From positions 1 to 64,000 of the forward strand of contig JBBSLL010000001.1 of NCBI GenBank assembly GCA_038255255.1: DNA of 64,000 nt, in the 5' to 3' direction. The notes under the pieces were generated by a model. The model made no database searches. It was given only the letters and a program-made list of their open reading frames with translations, and had not been told where the DNA came from. Every line of letters begins with the position of its first letter. The stretch's first letter is position 1. Source of the stretch: JBBQNY01 sp038255255. Its GTDB lineage: Bacteria > Pseudomonadota > Gammaproteobacteria > Xanthomonadales > Ahniellaceae. The position numbers and the translations under genes were made by a program. Below, in pieces: positions 44,771 through 54,133 of this stretch.

Positions 44771-46090
44771 ATGAATGCCTCGAATGAAAGCCGGTACCAG
44801 ACGGGGTTCGGCAACGAGTTCGCGACCGAGGCGGTGGCGGGCACGTTGCCGGTCGGGCGCAACTCTCCGCAGCGCGTGGCGCATGGTCTGTATGCGGAGC
44901 AGTTGACGGGCACCGCGTTCACGGCGCCGCGCAGCGAGAATCGCCGCAGCTGGCTCTATCGCATTCGCCCCGCGGCCATGCACGGGGCCTTCGAGCGCTA
45001 CACGCGGGCAGGATCGACATCGCCGCTGTTCCACGACCAATTCGACGAAGGCCCGGTCACGCCCGACCAGCTGCGCTGGAATCCGCAGCCCGATCCTGAA
45101 GCCGATACGGATTTCGTGGATGGTCTCTTCACCATGGCCGGCAACGGCTCCGCAGCAGGCCAGCACGGCGTCGGCATCCACGTTTTTTCCGCCAACCGGT
45201 CCATGCAGGCGCGCCATTTCTACAGCGCCGATGGGGAACTGGTCATCGTTCCCCAACAGGGCCGGCTGCGCATCGCCACTGAACTCGGTGTACTCGACAT
45301 CGAGCCGCAGCAGATCGCGGTGATTCCGCGCGGCATCCGGTTCCGCGTCGAGCTTCCCGATGGAAAAGCGCGCGGATACGTCTGCGAAAACTTCGGCGCG
45401 GCGTTGCGCCTGCCGGAGCTTGGACCGATCGGCAGCAACGGGCTCGCCAACCCGCGCGACTTCGAGACGCCGCATGCCGCGTTCGAGGATCTCGATGAAG
45501 CAGGCGAGCTGATCGCAAAGTTCCAGGGTCACCTGTGGCGCGCCACGATCGGCCACTCGCCGCTCGACGTCGTCGGATGGCACGGCAACTACGCGCCGTA
45601 TCGATACGATCTCCGTCGCTTCAACACGATCGGTTCGATCAGCTTCGATCATCCCGATCCCTCGATCTTTACTGTGCTCACTTCACCGAGCGACACTCCC
45701 GGCACGGCCAATCTCGACTTCGTGATCTTTCCGCCCCGCTGGCTGGTCGCGCAGGATACGTTCCGCCCGCCATGGTTCCACCGCAACGTCGCCAGCGAGT
45801 TCATGGGCCTCATCCATGGCGCGTACGACGCCAAGGCTGAAGGCTTCGCCCCGGGCGGCGCGTCCCTGCACAACTGCATGACCGGCCATGGCCCCGACGC
45901 CGCGACGTTCGAGAAGGCGAGCACGGCGGACCTGTCCCGACCCGATGTCGTGCAGGACACGATGGCCTTCATGTTCGAGACGCGTGCGGTGCTGCGTCCG
46001 GCCCGACAGGCACTCGACGCCGCGCATCGTCAGCGCGACTACCAGGCCTGCTGGGCGGGGCTCAGGAAGAGCTTTCGCGACCCCAGCTGA
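44771..46090 (+). CDS. hmgA: Homogentisate 1,2-dioxygenase
   Basis: Opens the ring of homogentisate to give maleylacetoacetate, using Fe(II). The 439 residues start 'RYQTGFGNEFATEAVAG', and contain 'GIHVFSANRSMQARHFYSADGE', 'VVGWHGNYAPYRYDLRRFNTI' and the metal-binding C-terminal part 'WFHRNVASEFMGLIHGAYDAK' with 'LHNCMTGHGPD'. It begins 13 bases after the hppD stop codon, consistent with one transcript. Confidence 0.96.
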   Translation: MNASNESRYQTGFGNEFATEAVAGTLPVGRNSPQRVAHGLYAEQLTGTAFTAPRSENRRSWLYRIRPAAMHGAFERYTRAGSTSPLFHDQFDEGPVTPDQLRWNPQPDPEADTDFVDGLFTMAGNGSAAGQHGVGIHVFSANRSMQARHFYSADGELVIVPQQGRLRIATELGVLDIEPQQIAVIPRGIRFRVELPDGKARGYVCENFGAALRLPELGPIGSNGLANPRDFETPHAAFEDLDEAGELIAKFQGHLWRATIGHSPLDVVGWHGNYAPYRYDLRRFNTIGSISFDHPDPSIFTVLTSPSDTPGTANLDFVIFPPRWLVAQDTFRPPWFHRNVASEFMGLIHGAYDAKAEGFAPGGASLHNCMTGHGPDAATFEKASTADLSRPDVVQDTMAFMFETRAVLRPARQALDAAHRQRDYQACWAGLRKSFRDPS

Positions 46091-46193
46091 AGATGCGGCC
46101 GGGGATTCCAAGGCCCCAGCATCCGTTCAGCGCATCCCCGCAATGCTGGTCCGATCCCGCGCCGCGTTCCGCGCCGAATGCCCGAGGCAGCCC

Positions 46194-46988
46194 ATGTCGC
46201 GCTTTGTTCTCCCGCTGTTTGTCGTGCTGGCTGGTCTGACCGCCTGCGATCGCAATCCGCCGAAGCCGGTCGACGCGAAAGTCCCGCCGACGGTCGCCGC
46301 GGTGCCGGCGAACGTGCCCGCGCTGCCGAGCGTCCCTGCGGATATCGCCGAAGCCGCTCCGGTCAGGCAGGCCCCGCGCCAGCCGCGCGCGCAGCCTGCG
46401 ACCCCGGGCGCCGCGCCGCGGCAAGCCCAGGCCGAAGCAGATGTCCCGAGGGACGATGGGCGTACGCCAGGCTACGACGGCGAATGGTCTCCGGAAGATG
46501 ATGCACCTCCCATTCCCGAACCCGGCTTCGATCGGGATGACGAAGACGCGCGTGAAGACACGCAACGCGTCGGGAGCCACTGGGGTGGTGTCGGCGACGC
46601 GCAGTTCGGCATGGATTTCGAGGAAGTCGAGGACTCTTGGCCGGGCAGGTTTCGCGGCGACGATTCCGGCGAGTGCTTCTACGCGGAAACGGGACGGGCC
46701 GGTGCAGCGCTGATGTTCGAGCGCGGGCGCTTCGTCCGCTACGACGTCGACTCGCCGGCGTTGCAGGCGCCGGGTGGCGGCCAGGTCGGCATGGAATTCA
46801 CGGAAATTCTCGAGGTGTACGGAAGGGTCGAGCGCCTCCCGCACAAATACACTGATGGCGAGTACCTGAGGGTCGAAAGCCCGCGCGGCGACAGCGTGCT
46901 GGTATTCGAAACCGATCCGGACGGCGTGGTCACTGCGTGGCGCATCGGCGTGGAACCCCAGGTCGATTACGTCGAAGGCTGCTCGTAG
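46194..46988 (+). CDS. Lipoprotein of unknown function in the homogentisate cluster
   Basis: A 264-residue predicted lipoprotein: signal peptide ending in LTAC, then a Pro/Ala/Gln-rich linker (residues 25-90), a strongly acidic segment ('EDDAPPIPEPGFDRDDEDARED') and a C-terminal globular domain of about 130 residues ('VGDAQFGMDFEEVEDSWPGRF', 'SGECFYAETGRAGAALMFERGRFVRYDV', 'YLRVESPRGDSVLVFETDPDG'). The last domain seems to be one beta-rich unit with two conserved-looking cysteines. It is not part of the known pathway chemistry. GAGGCA precedes the ATG at 46194. Confidence 0.6.
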   Translation: MSRFVLPLFVVLAGLTACDRNPPKPVDAKVPPTVAAVPANVPALPSVPADIAEAAPVRQAPRQPRAQPATPGAAPRQAQAEADVPRDDGRTPGYDGEWSPEDDAPPIPEPGFDRDDEDAREDTQRVGSHWGGVGDAQFGMDFEEVEDSWPGRFRGDDSGECFYAETGRAGAALMFERGRFVRYDVDSPALQAPGGGQVGMEFTEILEVYGRVERLPHKYTDGEYLRVESPRGDSVLVFETDPDGVVTAWRIGVEPQVDYVEGCS

Positions 46989-47061
46989 GGGATGCCGATG
47001 CTCATGCGCGACCACGCCATGATCGGCGACAATCGGCACGCATCCAAAACTGCGGGGTGAC

Positions 47062-48060
47062 ATGAAACTCGGAAGTCTCAAGAAAGGCGGCCGCGACGGC
47101 ACGCTGATCGTTGTATCGCGTGACCTGTCGCGCGCGGTGCGCGCAACCGGCATCGCCCCGACGTTGCAGTCCGCGCTCGACGACTGGTCCAACGTGGCGC
47201 CGCGGCTCGCCGCGCTGGCGGAATCGCTCGAACAGACCGCGCAGGCCAGCAACGGCGCCGCGGTATTCGCGCTCGATTTCGCGCAGCTCGCATCGCCATT
47301 GCCGCGCGCCTACGAGTTCGTCGACGGCAGCGCATACCTGCCGCACGTCGTGCGCGTGCGCAAGGCGCGCGGCGCCGAAGTGCCGGCGTCGTTCTACACC
47401 GACCCACTGATGTACCAGGCGACCTGCGCCGGGTTCCTCGGGCCGCGCGACGACATTCCGGTGGTCAGCGAAGACTACGGAATCGACCTCGAGGCCGAAG
47501 TCATCGTTGTGACCGACGATGTGCCGATGGCGGTCACGCCCGCAGAGGCTGCGCAGCACATCCAGCTGATTGGCCTGGTCAACGACGTCAGCCTGCGCAA
47601 CCTCATCCCCGCCGAACTCGCCAAGGGCTTCGGCTTCCTGCAGTCCAAGCCGCGCTCGGCGCTGTCGCCGGTCCTCGTCACGCCGGATGAGCTCGGCGAC
47701 GCGTGGCAGGGCAGCAAGGTCCACCGCCCCCTGGTCACGCACGTCAACAGCCACTGGTTCGGCGCGCCCGAAGCCGGGGTCGACATGCAGTTCGACTTCG
47801 GCCAGCTCGTAGCGCACGTCGCGAAGACGCGCCCGCTCGCCGCGGGGACGATCGTCGGATCCGGCACCGTCGCCAACGAGGATACTTCGCTGGGCGCTTC
47901 CTGTTTCGCCGAACTGCGTACCGTGGAGACCCTACGGGACGGCAAGCCGTCGACGCCGTTCATGCGTTTTGGCGACGTGGTGAAAATCGAAATGCTGGAC
48001 GCCGAGGGTCGGAGTATCTTCGGGGCCATCGAACAGCGCATCACACATCACGCGACCTGA
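47062..48060 (+). CDS. fahA: Fumarylacetoacetate hydrolase family protein
   Basis: Splits fumarylacetoacetate into fumarate and acetoacetate, the last step of tyrosine breakdown. The 332-residue protein is the shorter, bacterial FAH type: 'ARGAEVPASFYTDPLMYQ', 'DYGIDLEAEVIVVTDDVP', 'IGLVNDVSLRNLIPAELAKGFGFLQSKP', 'GAASFG-like' core replaced by 'GTIVGSGTVANED' and 'MRFGDVVKIEMLDAEG', with acidic metal ligands in the second and third stretches. Its position between hmgA and maiA makes this role secure. Confidence 0.93.
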   Translation: MKLGSLKKGGRDGTLIVVSRDLSRAVRATGIAPTLQSALDDWSNVAPRLAALAESLEQTAQASNGAAVFALDFAQLASPLPRAYEFVDGSAYLPHVVRVRKARGAEVPASFYTDPLMYQATCAGFLGPRDDIPVVSEDYGIDLEAEVIVVTDDVPMAVTPAEAAQHIQLIGLVNDVSLRNLIPAELAKGFGFLQSKPRSALSPVLVTPDELGDAWQGSKVHRPLVTHVNSHWFGAPEAGVDMQFDFGQLVAHVAKTRPLAAGTIVGSGTVANEDTSLGASCFAELRTVETLRDGKPSTPFMRFGDVVKIEMLDAEGRSIFGAIEQRITHHAT

Positions 48061-48079
48061 GCGCGACAGGAGGCTTGCG

Positions 48080-48745
48080 GTGGCAAAGACGATCAAGCTC
48101 TACAGCTACTGGCGTTCGAGCGCGGCGTATCGCGTGCGCATCGCGCTCGCCCTCAAGGGGCTCGCCTACGACACGCACCCCGTGCACCTGATGCAGGGCG
48201 GCGGCGAGCAGCACCATCCGGATTTCCTGGCGCTCAACCCGCAGGGCTTCGTTCCGGCAATGCGCGACGGCGAGCGGATGATCACGCAGTCCGTTGCGAT
48301 CATCGAATACCTCGAGGAAACACGGCCCGATCCTCCACTGCTTCCGACCGGATCGCGCGAACGCGCCTTCGTGCGCGAGGTGGCGCTGGCGATCGCCTGC
48401 GACATCCACCCGCTCAATAACCTGTCGGTGCAGCAGTACCTCGAGCGCGAGTTCGACGCGGACGACACGGCGCGCGAGAAATGGATGCACCAGTGGCTGG
48501 GACGCGGATTGGGTGCCGTGGAGAAAATGCTCGACAACAACATTTCGCTCGGTCGCTTCGTGGGGGGCGAGGGCCCTGGCATGGCCGAGTGCTTCATCGT
48601 TCCGCAGATGTACAACGCGCGCCGGTTCAAGCTGCCGCTGGACGGCTACCCGCACCTGGTATCGATCGACAAGGCCTGCGCCGCATTGCCCGAGTTCCAG
48701 GCCGCGCATCCGGACAACCAGCCCGACAGGCCTGCTGACGCGTGA
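48080..48745 (+). CDS. maiA: Maleylacetoacetate isomerase
   Basis: Zeta-class glutathione transferase that isomerises maleylacetoacetate to fumarylacetoacetate. The 221 residues have the zeta GST signature 'SYWRSSAAYRVRIALALKGLAYDTHPVHL', the glutathione site 'ALNPQGFVPAM' and 'ITQSVAIIEYLEETRPDPPLLP', and the helical C-terminal domain. Translation starts with GTG at 48080, directly after a strong AGGAGG site. It ends the homogentisate cluster; two palindromes separate it from the convergent pilU. Confidence 0.95.
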   Translation: MAKTIKLYSYWRSSAAYRVRIALALKGLAYDTHPVHLMQGGGEQHHPDFLALNPQGFVPAMRDGERMITQSVAIIEYLEETRPDPPLLPTGSRERAFVREVALAIACDIHPLNNLSVQQYLEREFDADDTAREKWMHQWLGRGLGAVEKMLDNNISLGRFVGGEGPGMAECFIVPQMYNARRFKLPLDGYPHLVSIDKACAALPEFQAAHPDNQPDRPADA

Positions 48746-48750
48746 CCGGC

Positions 48751-48817
48751 GTCAGGTCGGCGAGCCGACCTGCACTACGCCGTGCCCAGGTAGGTCAGGT
48801 CGCGCAGGCGACCTGAC
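48751..48817. repeat. Two GTCAGGTC palindromes between maiA and pilU
   Basis: The first (48753-48772) pairs CAGGTCGGC with GCCGACCTG; its left arm GTCAGGTCGGC is identical to that at 28841. The second (48794-48817) pairs GTCAGGTCGC with GCGACCTGAC perfectly around GCAG. Their place between convergent genes would suit bidirectional termination. Confidence 0.75.
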
Positions 48818-48828
48818 ACACACTCGGC

Positions 48829-49947
48829 CTAATACCCGGTGAAGGGATCCGCCGAGTTGATGTCATTGGCGCCGCCAAGGGTGTCGCTACCCTCGGACAG
48901 CCGGATACGCAGCGATAATCCATCGCGCGAGTCGGCGGACCGCAGCGCCTCTTCGAGATCGATCTTGCCGTCCTTGAAGAGCCGGAACAGCGCCTGGTCG
49001 AAACTCTGCATGCCTTCCTGCAGGCTGCCTTCCATCGCAGCCTTGATCTCGTGCACCTGCCCGCGTCGGATGAGGTCGCGGATCATCGGCGTGTTGATGA
49101 GGATCTCGGTCGCGGGCAGCCGCTTGCCGTCGACGCCCTTGACCAGGCGCAGCGAGATCACCGCCTTGAGGTTCAGGGCGAGGTTCATGAGGATGTTCTT
49201 GTGCGCGTTCTCGGGGAAGAAGTTGAGGATGCGCTCGAGCGTCTGGTCCGCGTTGTTCGAGTGCAGCGTCGCCAGGCAGATATGGCCGGTCTCGGCGAAC
49301 GCGATCGCCGATTCCATCGTGGTGGAATCGAGGATCTCGCCGATCAGGATGACGTCGGGGGCCTCGCGCATGGCGTTCTTGAGTGCCGCGTGGAAGGCGT
49401 GCGTGTCGAGCCCGACCTCGCGCTGGTTGACGATGGATTTCTTGTGCCGGTGCAGGTATTCGATCGGGTCCTCGATGGTGAGGATGTGCCCCGTCGACGA
49501 ACTGTTGCGATAGTCGATCATCGAGGCCAGTGCGGTGGACTTGCCCGAACCCGTTGAACCGACGACCAGGATGAGCCCGCGTGGCTCCATGATCAAAGAC
49601 TGCAACGTGGCGGGCAGCTTGAGCGCCTCGATCGAGGGGATCTCGCTCTTGATCGCGCGGATCACCATGCCGACTTCGCCGCGCTGCTTGAACACGTTCA
49701 CGCGGAAACGTCCGGCGTCCTTGACGGCGATGGCCATGTTCATCTCGAGGTCGCGCTCGAAGGAGGGGACCTGGCCTTCGTCCATCAGGGAATACGCGAT
49801 CTTCTTGACCATCCCGGGCGGCAGGCCGGTGCTGCCGAGGGGATAGAGCTTGCCCTCGACCTTGATATAGACCGGTGCGCCGGTGGTGAGGAACATATCG
49901 GACGCGCCCTTGTCCGCCATCAGTTTCAGGAAATAGCCGATGTCCAT
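48829..49947 (-). CDS. pilU: Type IV pilus retraction-associated ATPase PilU
   Basis: Hexameric secretion ATPase of the PilT/PilU family that helps retract type IV pili. The 372 residues include the N-terminal PAS-like part 'MDIGYFLKLMADKGASDMFLTTGAPVYIKVEG', Walker A 'GSTGSGKST' (130-138), the Asp box and Walker B around 'VILIGEILDSTTMESAIAFAETGHICLATLHSNN'. The C-terminal extension with 'SLRIRLSEGSDTLGG' and the wording of the N-terminus indicate PilU rather than PilT. In many relatives pilU follows pilT; here no pilT gene is next to it. The ATG at 49947 fits the conserved start. Confidence 0.92.
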   Translation of the reverse strand: MDIGYFLKLMADKGASDMFLTTGAPVYIKVEGKLYPLGSTGLPPGMVKKIAYSLMDEGQVPSFERDLEMNMAIAVKDAGRFRVNVFKQRGEVGMVIRAIKSEIPSIEALKLPATLQSLIMEPRGLILVVGSTGSGKSTALASMIDYRNSSSTGHILTIEDPIEYLHRHKKSIVNQREVGLDTHAFHAALKNAMREAPDVILIGEILDSTTMESAIAFAETGHICLATLHSNNADQTLERILNFFPENAHKNILMNLALNLKAVISLRLVKGVDGKRLPATEILINTPMIRDLIRRGQVHEIKAAMEGSLQEGMQSFDQALFRLFKDGKIDLEEALRSADSRDGLSLRIRLSEGSDTLGGANDINSADPFTGY

Positions 49948-50350
49948 ACGCGTTTCCTCAACTGCTGGCGGGGCGTCACGAAGCGGCGGTTCGAACCCGG
50001 GAACATACCAGAGCGCTCCCGTGTACAAAGCAAGCTGCTCGCCACTTTTCGCCGCTCGCCGCAGACGTTGTTCTCCCGGGGTTCCCCATTGCGATCATCA
50101 CGTTTTCTTGCGGTTGCCCGCCCCCCGCAATCGGAGTAGGTTCGGGGTCGCAGTGGCCGCATTCGCGCCCTGCGCCAGCGAGTCCCAGCCGATGAATCGA
50201 GTGTCTCCCTCCGTTGCCGACAGCCTTGTACCAAAGGCTGGGCGCAACGCAGGTGATGCCATGTCACGCTCGAGCATCCGCATCCCACAATCGCCGATCG
50301 ATGCACGTCTGGCGCGTGAAGCGATTGGCCATTGCCGACGGAGGTAGCCG
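49948..50350. other. 403-base intergenic region between pilU and the YdcH-like gene
   Basis: Promoters for both divergent genes should lie here. A 51-codon open frame (50192-50347, '+') exists but has no clear ribosome site or family resemblance, so it is not called as a gene. No repeat of the families described elsewhere was noticed. Confidence 0.5.
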
Positions 50351-50569
50351 ATGTTTGAAGGTCAACAGCACCAGGTCGAAGCCAAGATGCAGTCCGACTC
50401 GGAATTCCGGCAGCTGTATTTCCGGCATCAGGAACTGGACAAGCAGGTCCTCGATGCCGAGCTCGGCGTACTGCCCATGGACGACATGACGCTGCACCAG
50501 CTCAAGAAAGAAAAATTGTGGGCCAAAGACAAATTGACACAAATGTGGGACATCCCTCAGCCGGCATAG
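50351..50569 (+). CDS. YdcH family (DUF465) small protein
   Basis: A 72-residue, largely helical cytosolic protein of the YdcH/DUF465 type: 'FRQLYFRHQELDKQVLDAE', 'LHQLKKEKLWAKDKLTQMW'. Such proteins are common in proteobacteria; their job is unknown. A GGAGG site stands six bases before the ATG, and a terminator follows 36 bases after the stop. Confidence 0.88.
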   Translation: MFEGQQHQVEAKMQSDSEFRQLYFRHQELDKQVLDAELGVLPMDDMTLHQLKKEKLWAKDKLTQMWDIPQPA

Positions 50570-50604
50570 CCGACGTCATCGCGCCACCGAGCCGATGAGC
50601 AACG

Positions 50605-50626
50605 ACGGGCCCCAAACGGGGCCCGT
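50605..50626 (+). terminator. Rho-independent terminator after the YdcH-like gene
   Basis: ACGGGCCCC pairs with GGGGCCCGT around AAAC and is followed by TGTATTT. It could also serve the convergent glycosyltransferase gene. Confidence 0.8.
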
Positions 50627-50690
50627 TGTATTTCAGCCCTTCGCAGCGCCTATCCCGCACCAACCTCACCCAGAAAATTCCCTGGGGGAT

Positions 50691-52658
50691 TCAGTGCGCG
50701 ATGTCGATCGCCTGCTCGGCCCATTCCTGCTCGCTGCCATCCCGTCCGCGCAGGCGCAGGCCGAGCCAGTGGCGGCCCGGCGTGAATCCGGACGCGTCCA
50801 CTTCCGCGCGGAAGCCGACGTTCGGGTGGTCCGGATCGCGTGAGCGACCCTTGTAGAACTCCGCGACCCAGGCGTCGTGATGCCGCATCGTGGCTTCCGC
50901 GACCGGCGCGCCGTCGAGCGTGATCGTCACGCCCTCGACGCCCACGTGGTCCTGCAATGCCCATCCCTCCACTACGAACCTGGGTGGCACTGCGCGCGCC
51001 GGCTCCGGCGACTTGATGTGCGCGACGGCGGGTGGGACGCATCTCTCCCCCGCACCGGCCGTCGTGCCCCGCGCCGGCATTGCGAAGAGCGCGAAGCGCT
51101 GCTGGCCGTGGTCGACATTCACGAAGCGGGGTGGCGGCAGGCTTCCAAAGTGATCGCAAAGCTGCTGGTAGTGCCGCACGAGCGCACTGAACTTGACCTG
51201 GGTGACGCCGACCATGAGCAGCAAATTCTCGGCCCGCGCATCGCTGCGGCCCTGCACGCCCACGACATCATGCTTGGGCTTGCCCGGAGATTCGAGCCCC
51301 CACAAACGAAGCTGTGGCGCGCGACCGTGTTTGTGGTTGAGCGGATGGTCGAGCACCTCGATGCGCGGGTCGCCCAGAAGAAAACCCACCTCCGCACCGA
51401 CCTTGAAATTGTCGGCCACCAGGCGCGTCGACCCCGGCATGCCCGCACGCATCTCGCGTACGGCCTGCGCCAGTGGATCCCAGCCAGCGAAATTGGCGGG
51501 ATACCACTTGCCCGCGGCGGCCTCGACGCGCGCGCGCGGCACCGACGCCACCAGCAGGTAGGCGAAAGCCACGACGAGGCCTAGCGCGGCAGTCGCCCAT
51601 GTCGCTGCGCGCAATCCGCGCGGCCAACGGGCGAGCGTGCCCGGGAGCACGAGCAGCAGCGCGAGGTAACCGGGTAGCGGCCAGTGGAAACTGACGCGCT
51701 CGGTATCGGCAAAAAAGCCCAGTGCAAAGAATGCCAGCACGATGAAGCCACCGAATATCGCGAACATCCGCGGCGCCGGTGCTGCGGATCGCATGGCGTT
51801 GTGTGAGGCGGCTGCCAAGGCGAAGAGCAGCAACGGCGTCACCAGTGCGAACTGGATCAGGACGAACCATGCGCCCTCGGCGTGGAACGTCCACGGATGC
51901 CGGTCCACCAGCTGGAAGCGCAATCCGGCATCGGCGTTCTGGAAGTTCCAGGCCAGCAGCGGCAACCAGGCCAGCGCACCCACCGCGATCGCGAGCCAGC
52001 TCCGGGGATCGCGCAGCGCACGTCGTCCCTCCTGCAGCATGAGCAGGGCGATGAGGCCCGCGCCGATGATGGCCGCGAAGCGGTAGTGGCTGAGCGCGCC
52101 AATCGCCAGGCCGAGCGCCATCTGCGCCGCGTTGCGCCAGTCGACCCTGCGCAGCATGCCCGCCGCGGCATCGAGGCACAGCACGGTGGCCAGGGCCATC
52201 GCGACATCGGGCAGCGCAAGTACGCCGAGCGTACCCGCAAGCGGCAGCAGCAGTGCGAGGGATGCCGCCTGCCAACCGGCCGCCGCACCGAACTCGCGCG
52301 CCGTCATGCGCGCCACGAGCCACGGCACGCAGCCGGCCAGCACCAGGAATGGTGCGCGCAATGCGAGCGCGTGCTGGCCACCCATCTCCACGCCGAGACG
52401 CGCCAGCCATGCCGTCAACCCGGGCAGGTCCGAGTACGCCATGGCGAGGTGCTGGCCCTCGAGCCAGTAGAAGGCTTCGTCGACGAACAACGGCAGGCGT
52501 ATGGCAAGCGCCACTTTGGCGACGGACACGACAGCGAACAGCAGCAGGAACCGGCGGTGCCATATCCCGGAGTCGTCCAAGCTGTTGATCCGCGCCGGAT
52601 GCTGTTCCGACAAGTCTGCGGCCTTCGTTGGCAAGCCAGCAGGATAACGGCTCGGCAA
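50691..52658 (-). CDS. GT39-family membrane glycosyltransferase (ArnT/PMT-like)
   Basis: A polytopic membrane protein of up to 655 residues resembling dolichyl/undecaprenyl-phosphate-sugar transferases. The first periplasmic loop has the catalytic-type motif 'LPLFVDEAFYWLEGQHLAMAYSDLPGLTAWLARLG', followed by about ten membrane segments ('LAIAVGALAWLPLLAWNFQNADAG'). A soluble C-terminal part from about residue 385 ends with an unfamiliar beta-rich domain ('RFVVEGWALQDHVGVEGVTITLDGAPVAEA'). The acceptor (lipid A, protein or another glycan) is unknown. The start is uncertain: TTG codons at 52658, 52613 or 52580 are possible and no ATG is available. Confidence 0.78.
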   Translation of the reverse strand: MPSRYPAGLPTKAADLSEQHPARINSLDDSGIWHRRFLLLFAVVSVAKVALAIRLPLFVDEAFYWLEGQHLAMAYSDLPGLTAWLARLGVEMGGQHALALRAPFLVLAGCVPWLVARMTAREFGAAAGWQAASLALLLPLAGTLGVLALPDVAMALATVLCLDAAAGMLRRVDWRNAAQMALGLAIGALSHYRFAAIIGAGLIALLMLQEGRRALRDPRSWLAIAVGALAWLPLLAWNFQNADAGLRFQLVDRHPWTFHAEGAWFVLIQFALVTPLLLFALAAASHNAMRSAAPAPRMFAIFGGFIVLAFFALGFFADTERVSFHWPLPGYLALLLVLPGTLARWPRGLRAATWATAALGLVVAFAYLLVASVPRARVEAAAGKWYPANFAGWDPLAQAVREMRAGMPGSTRLVADNFKVGAEVGFLLGDPRIEVLDHPLNHKHGRAPQLRLWGLESPGKPKHDVVGVQGRSDARAENLLLMVGVTQVKFSALVRHYQQLCDHFGSLPPPRFVNVDHGQQRFALFAMPARGTTAGAGERCVPPAVAHIKSPEPARAVPPRFVVEGWALQDHVGVEGVTITLDGAPVAEATMRHHDAWVAEFYKGRSRDPDHPNVGFRAEVDASGFTPGRHWLGLRLRGRDGSEQEWAEQAIDIAH

Positions 52659-52747
52659 CGTTGCACGCCCCGTTCATTGCACCGATCCGAAGCCCGCAGG
52701 AATGGGCGGCTATCATTGCAATCATGAAAAACGTGCCGGAGCAGGCG

Positions 52748-54118
<1,371 letters not shown>

Positions 54119-54133
54119 TGCAACGGACAGCTG

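Noticed and set aside
50192..50347. A 51-codon frame before the YdcH-like gene
   Set aside because: No clear ribosome site, no family resemblance, and composition like non-coding DNA; kept only as a remark on the intergenic region.
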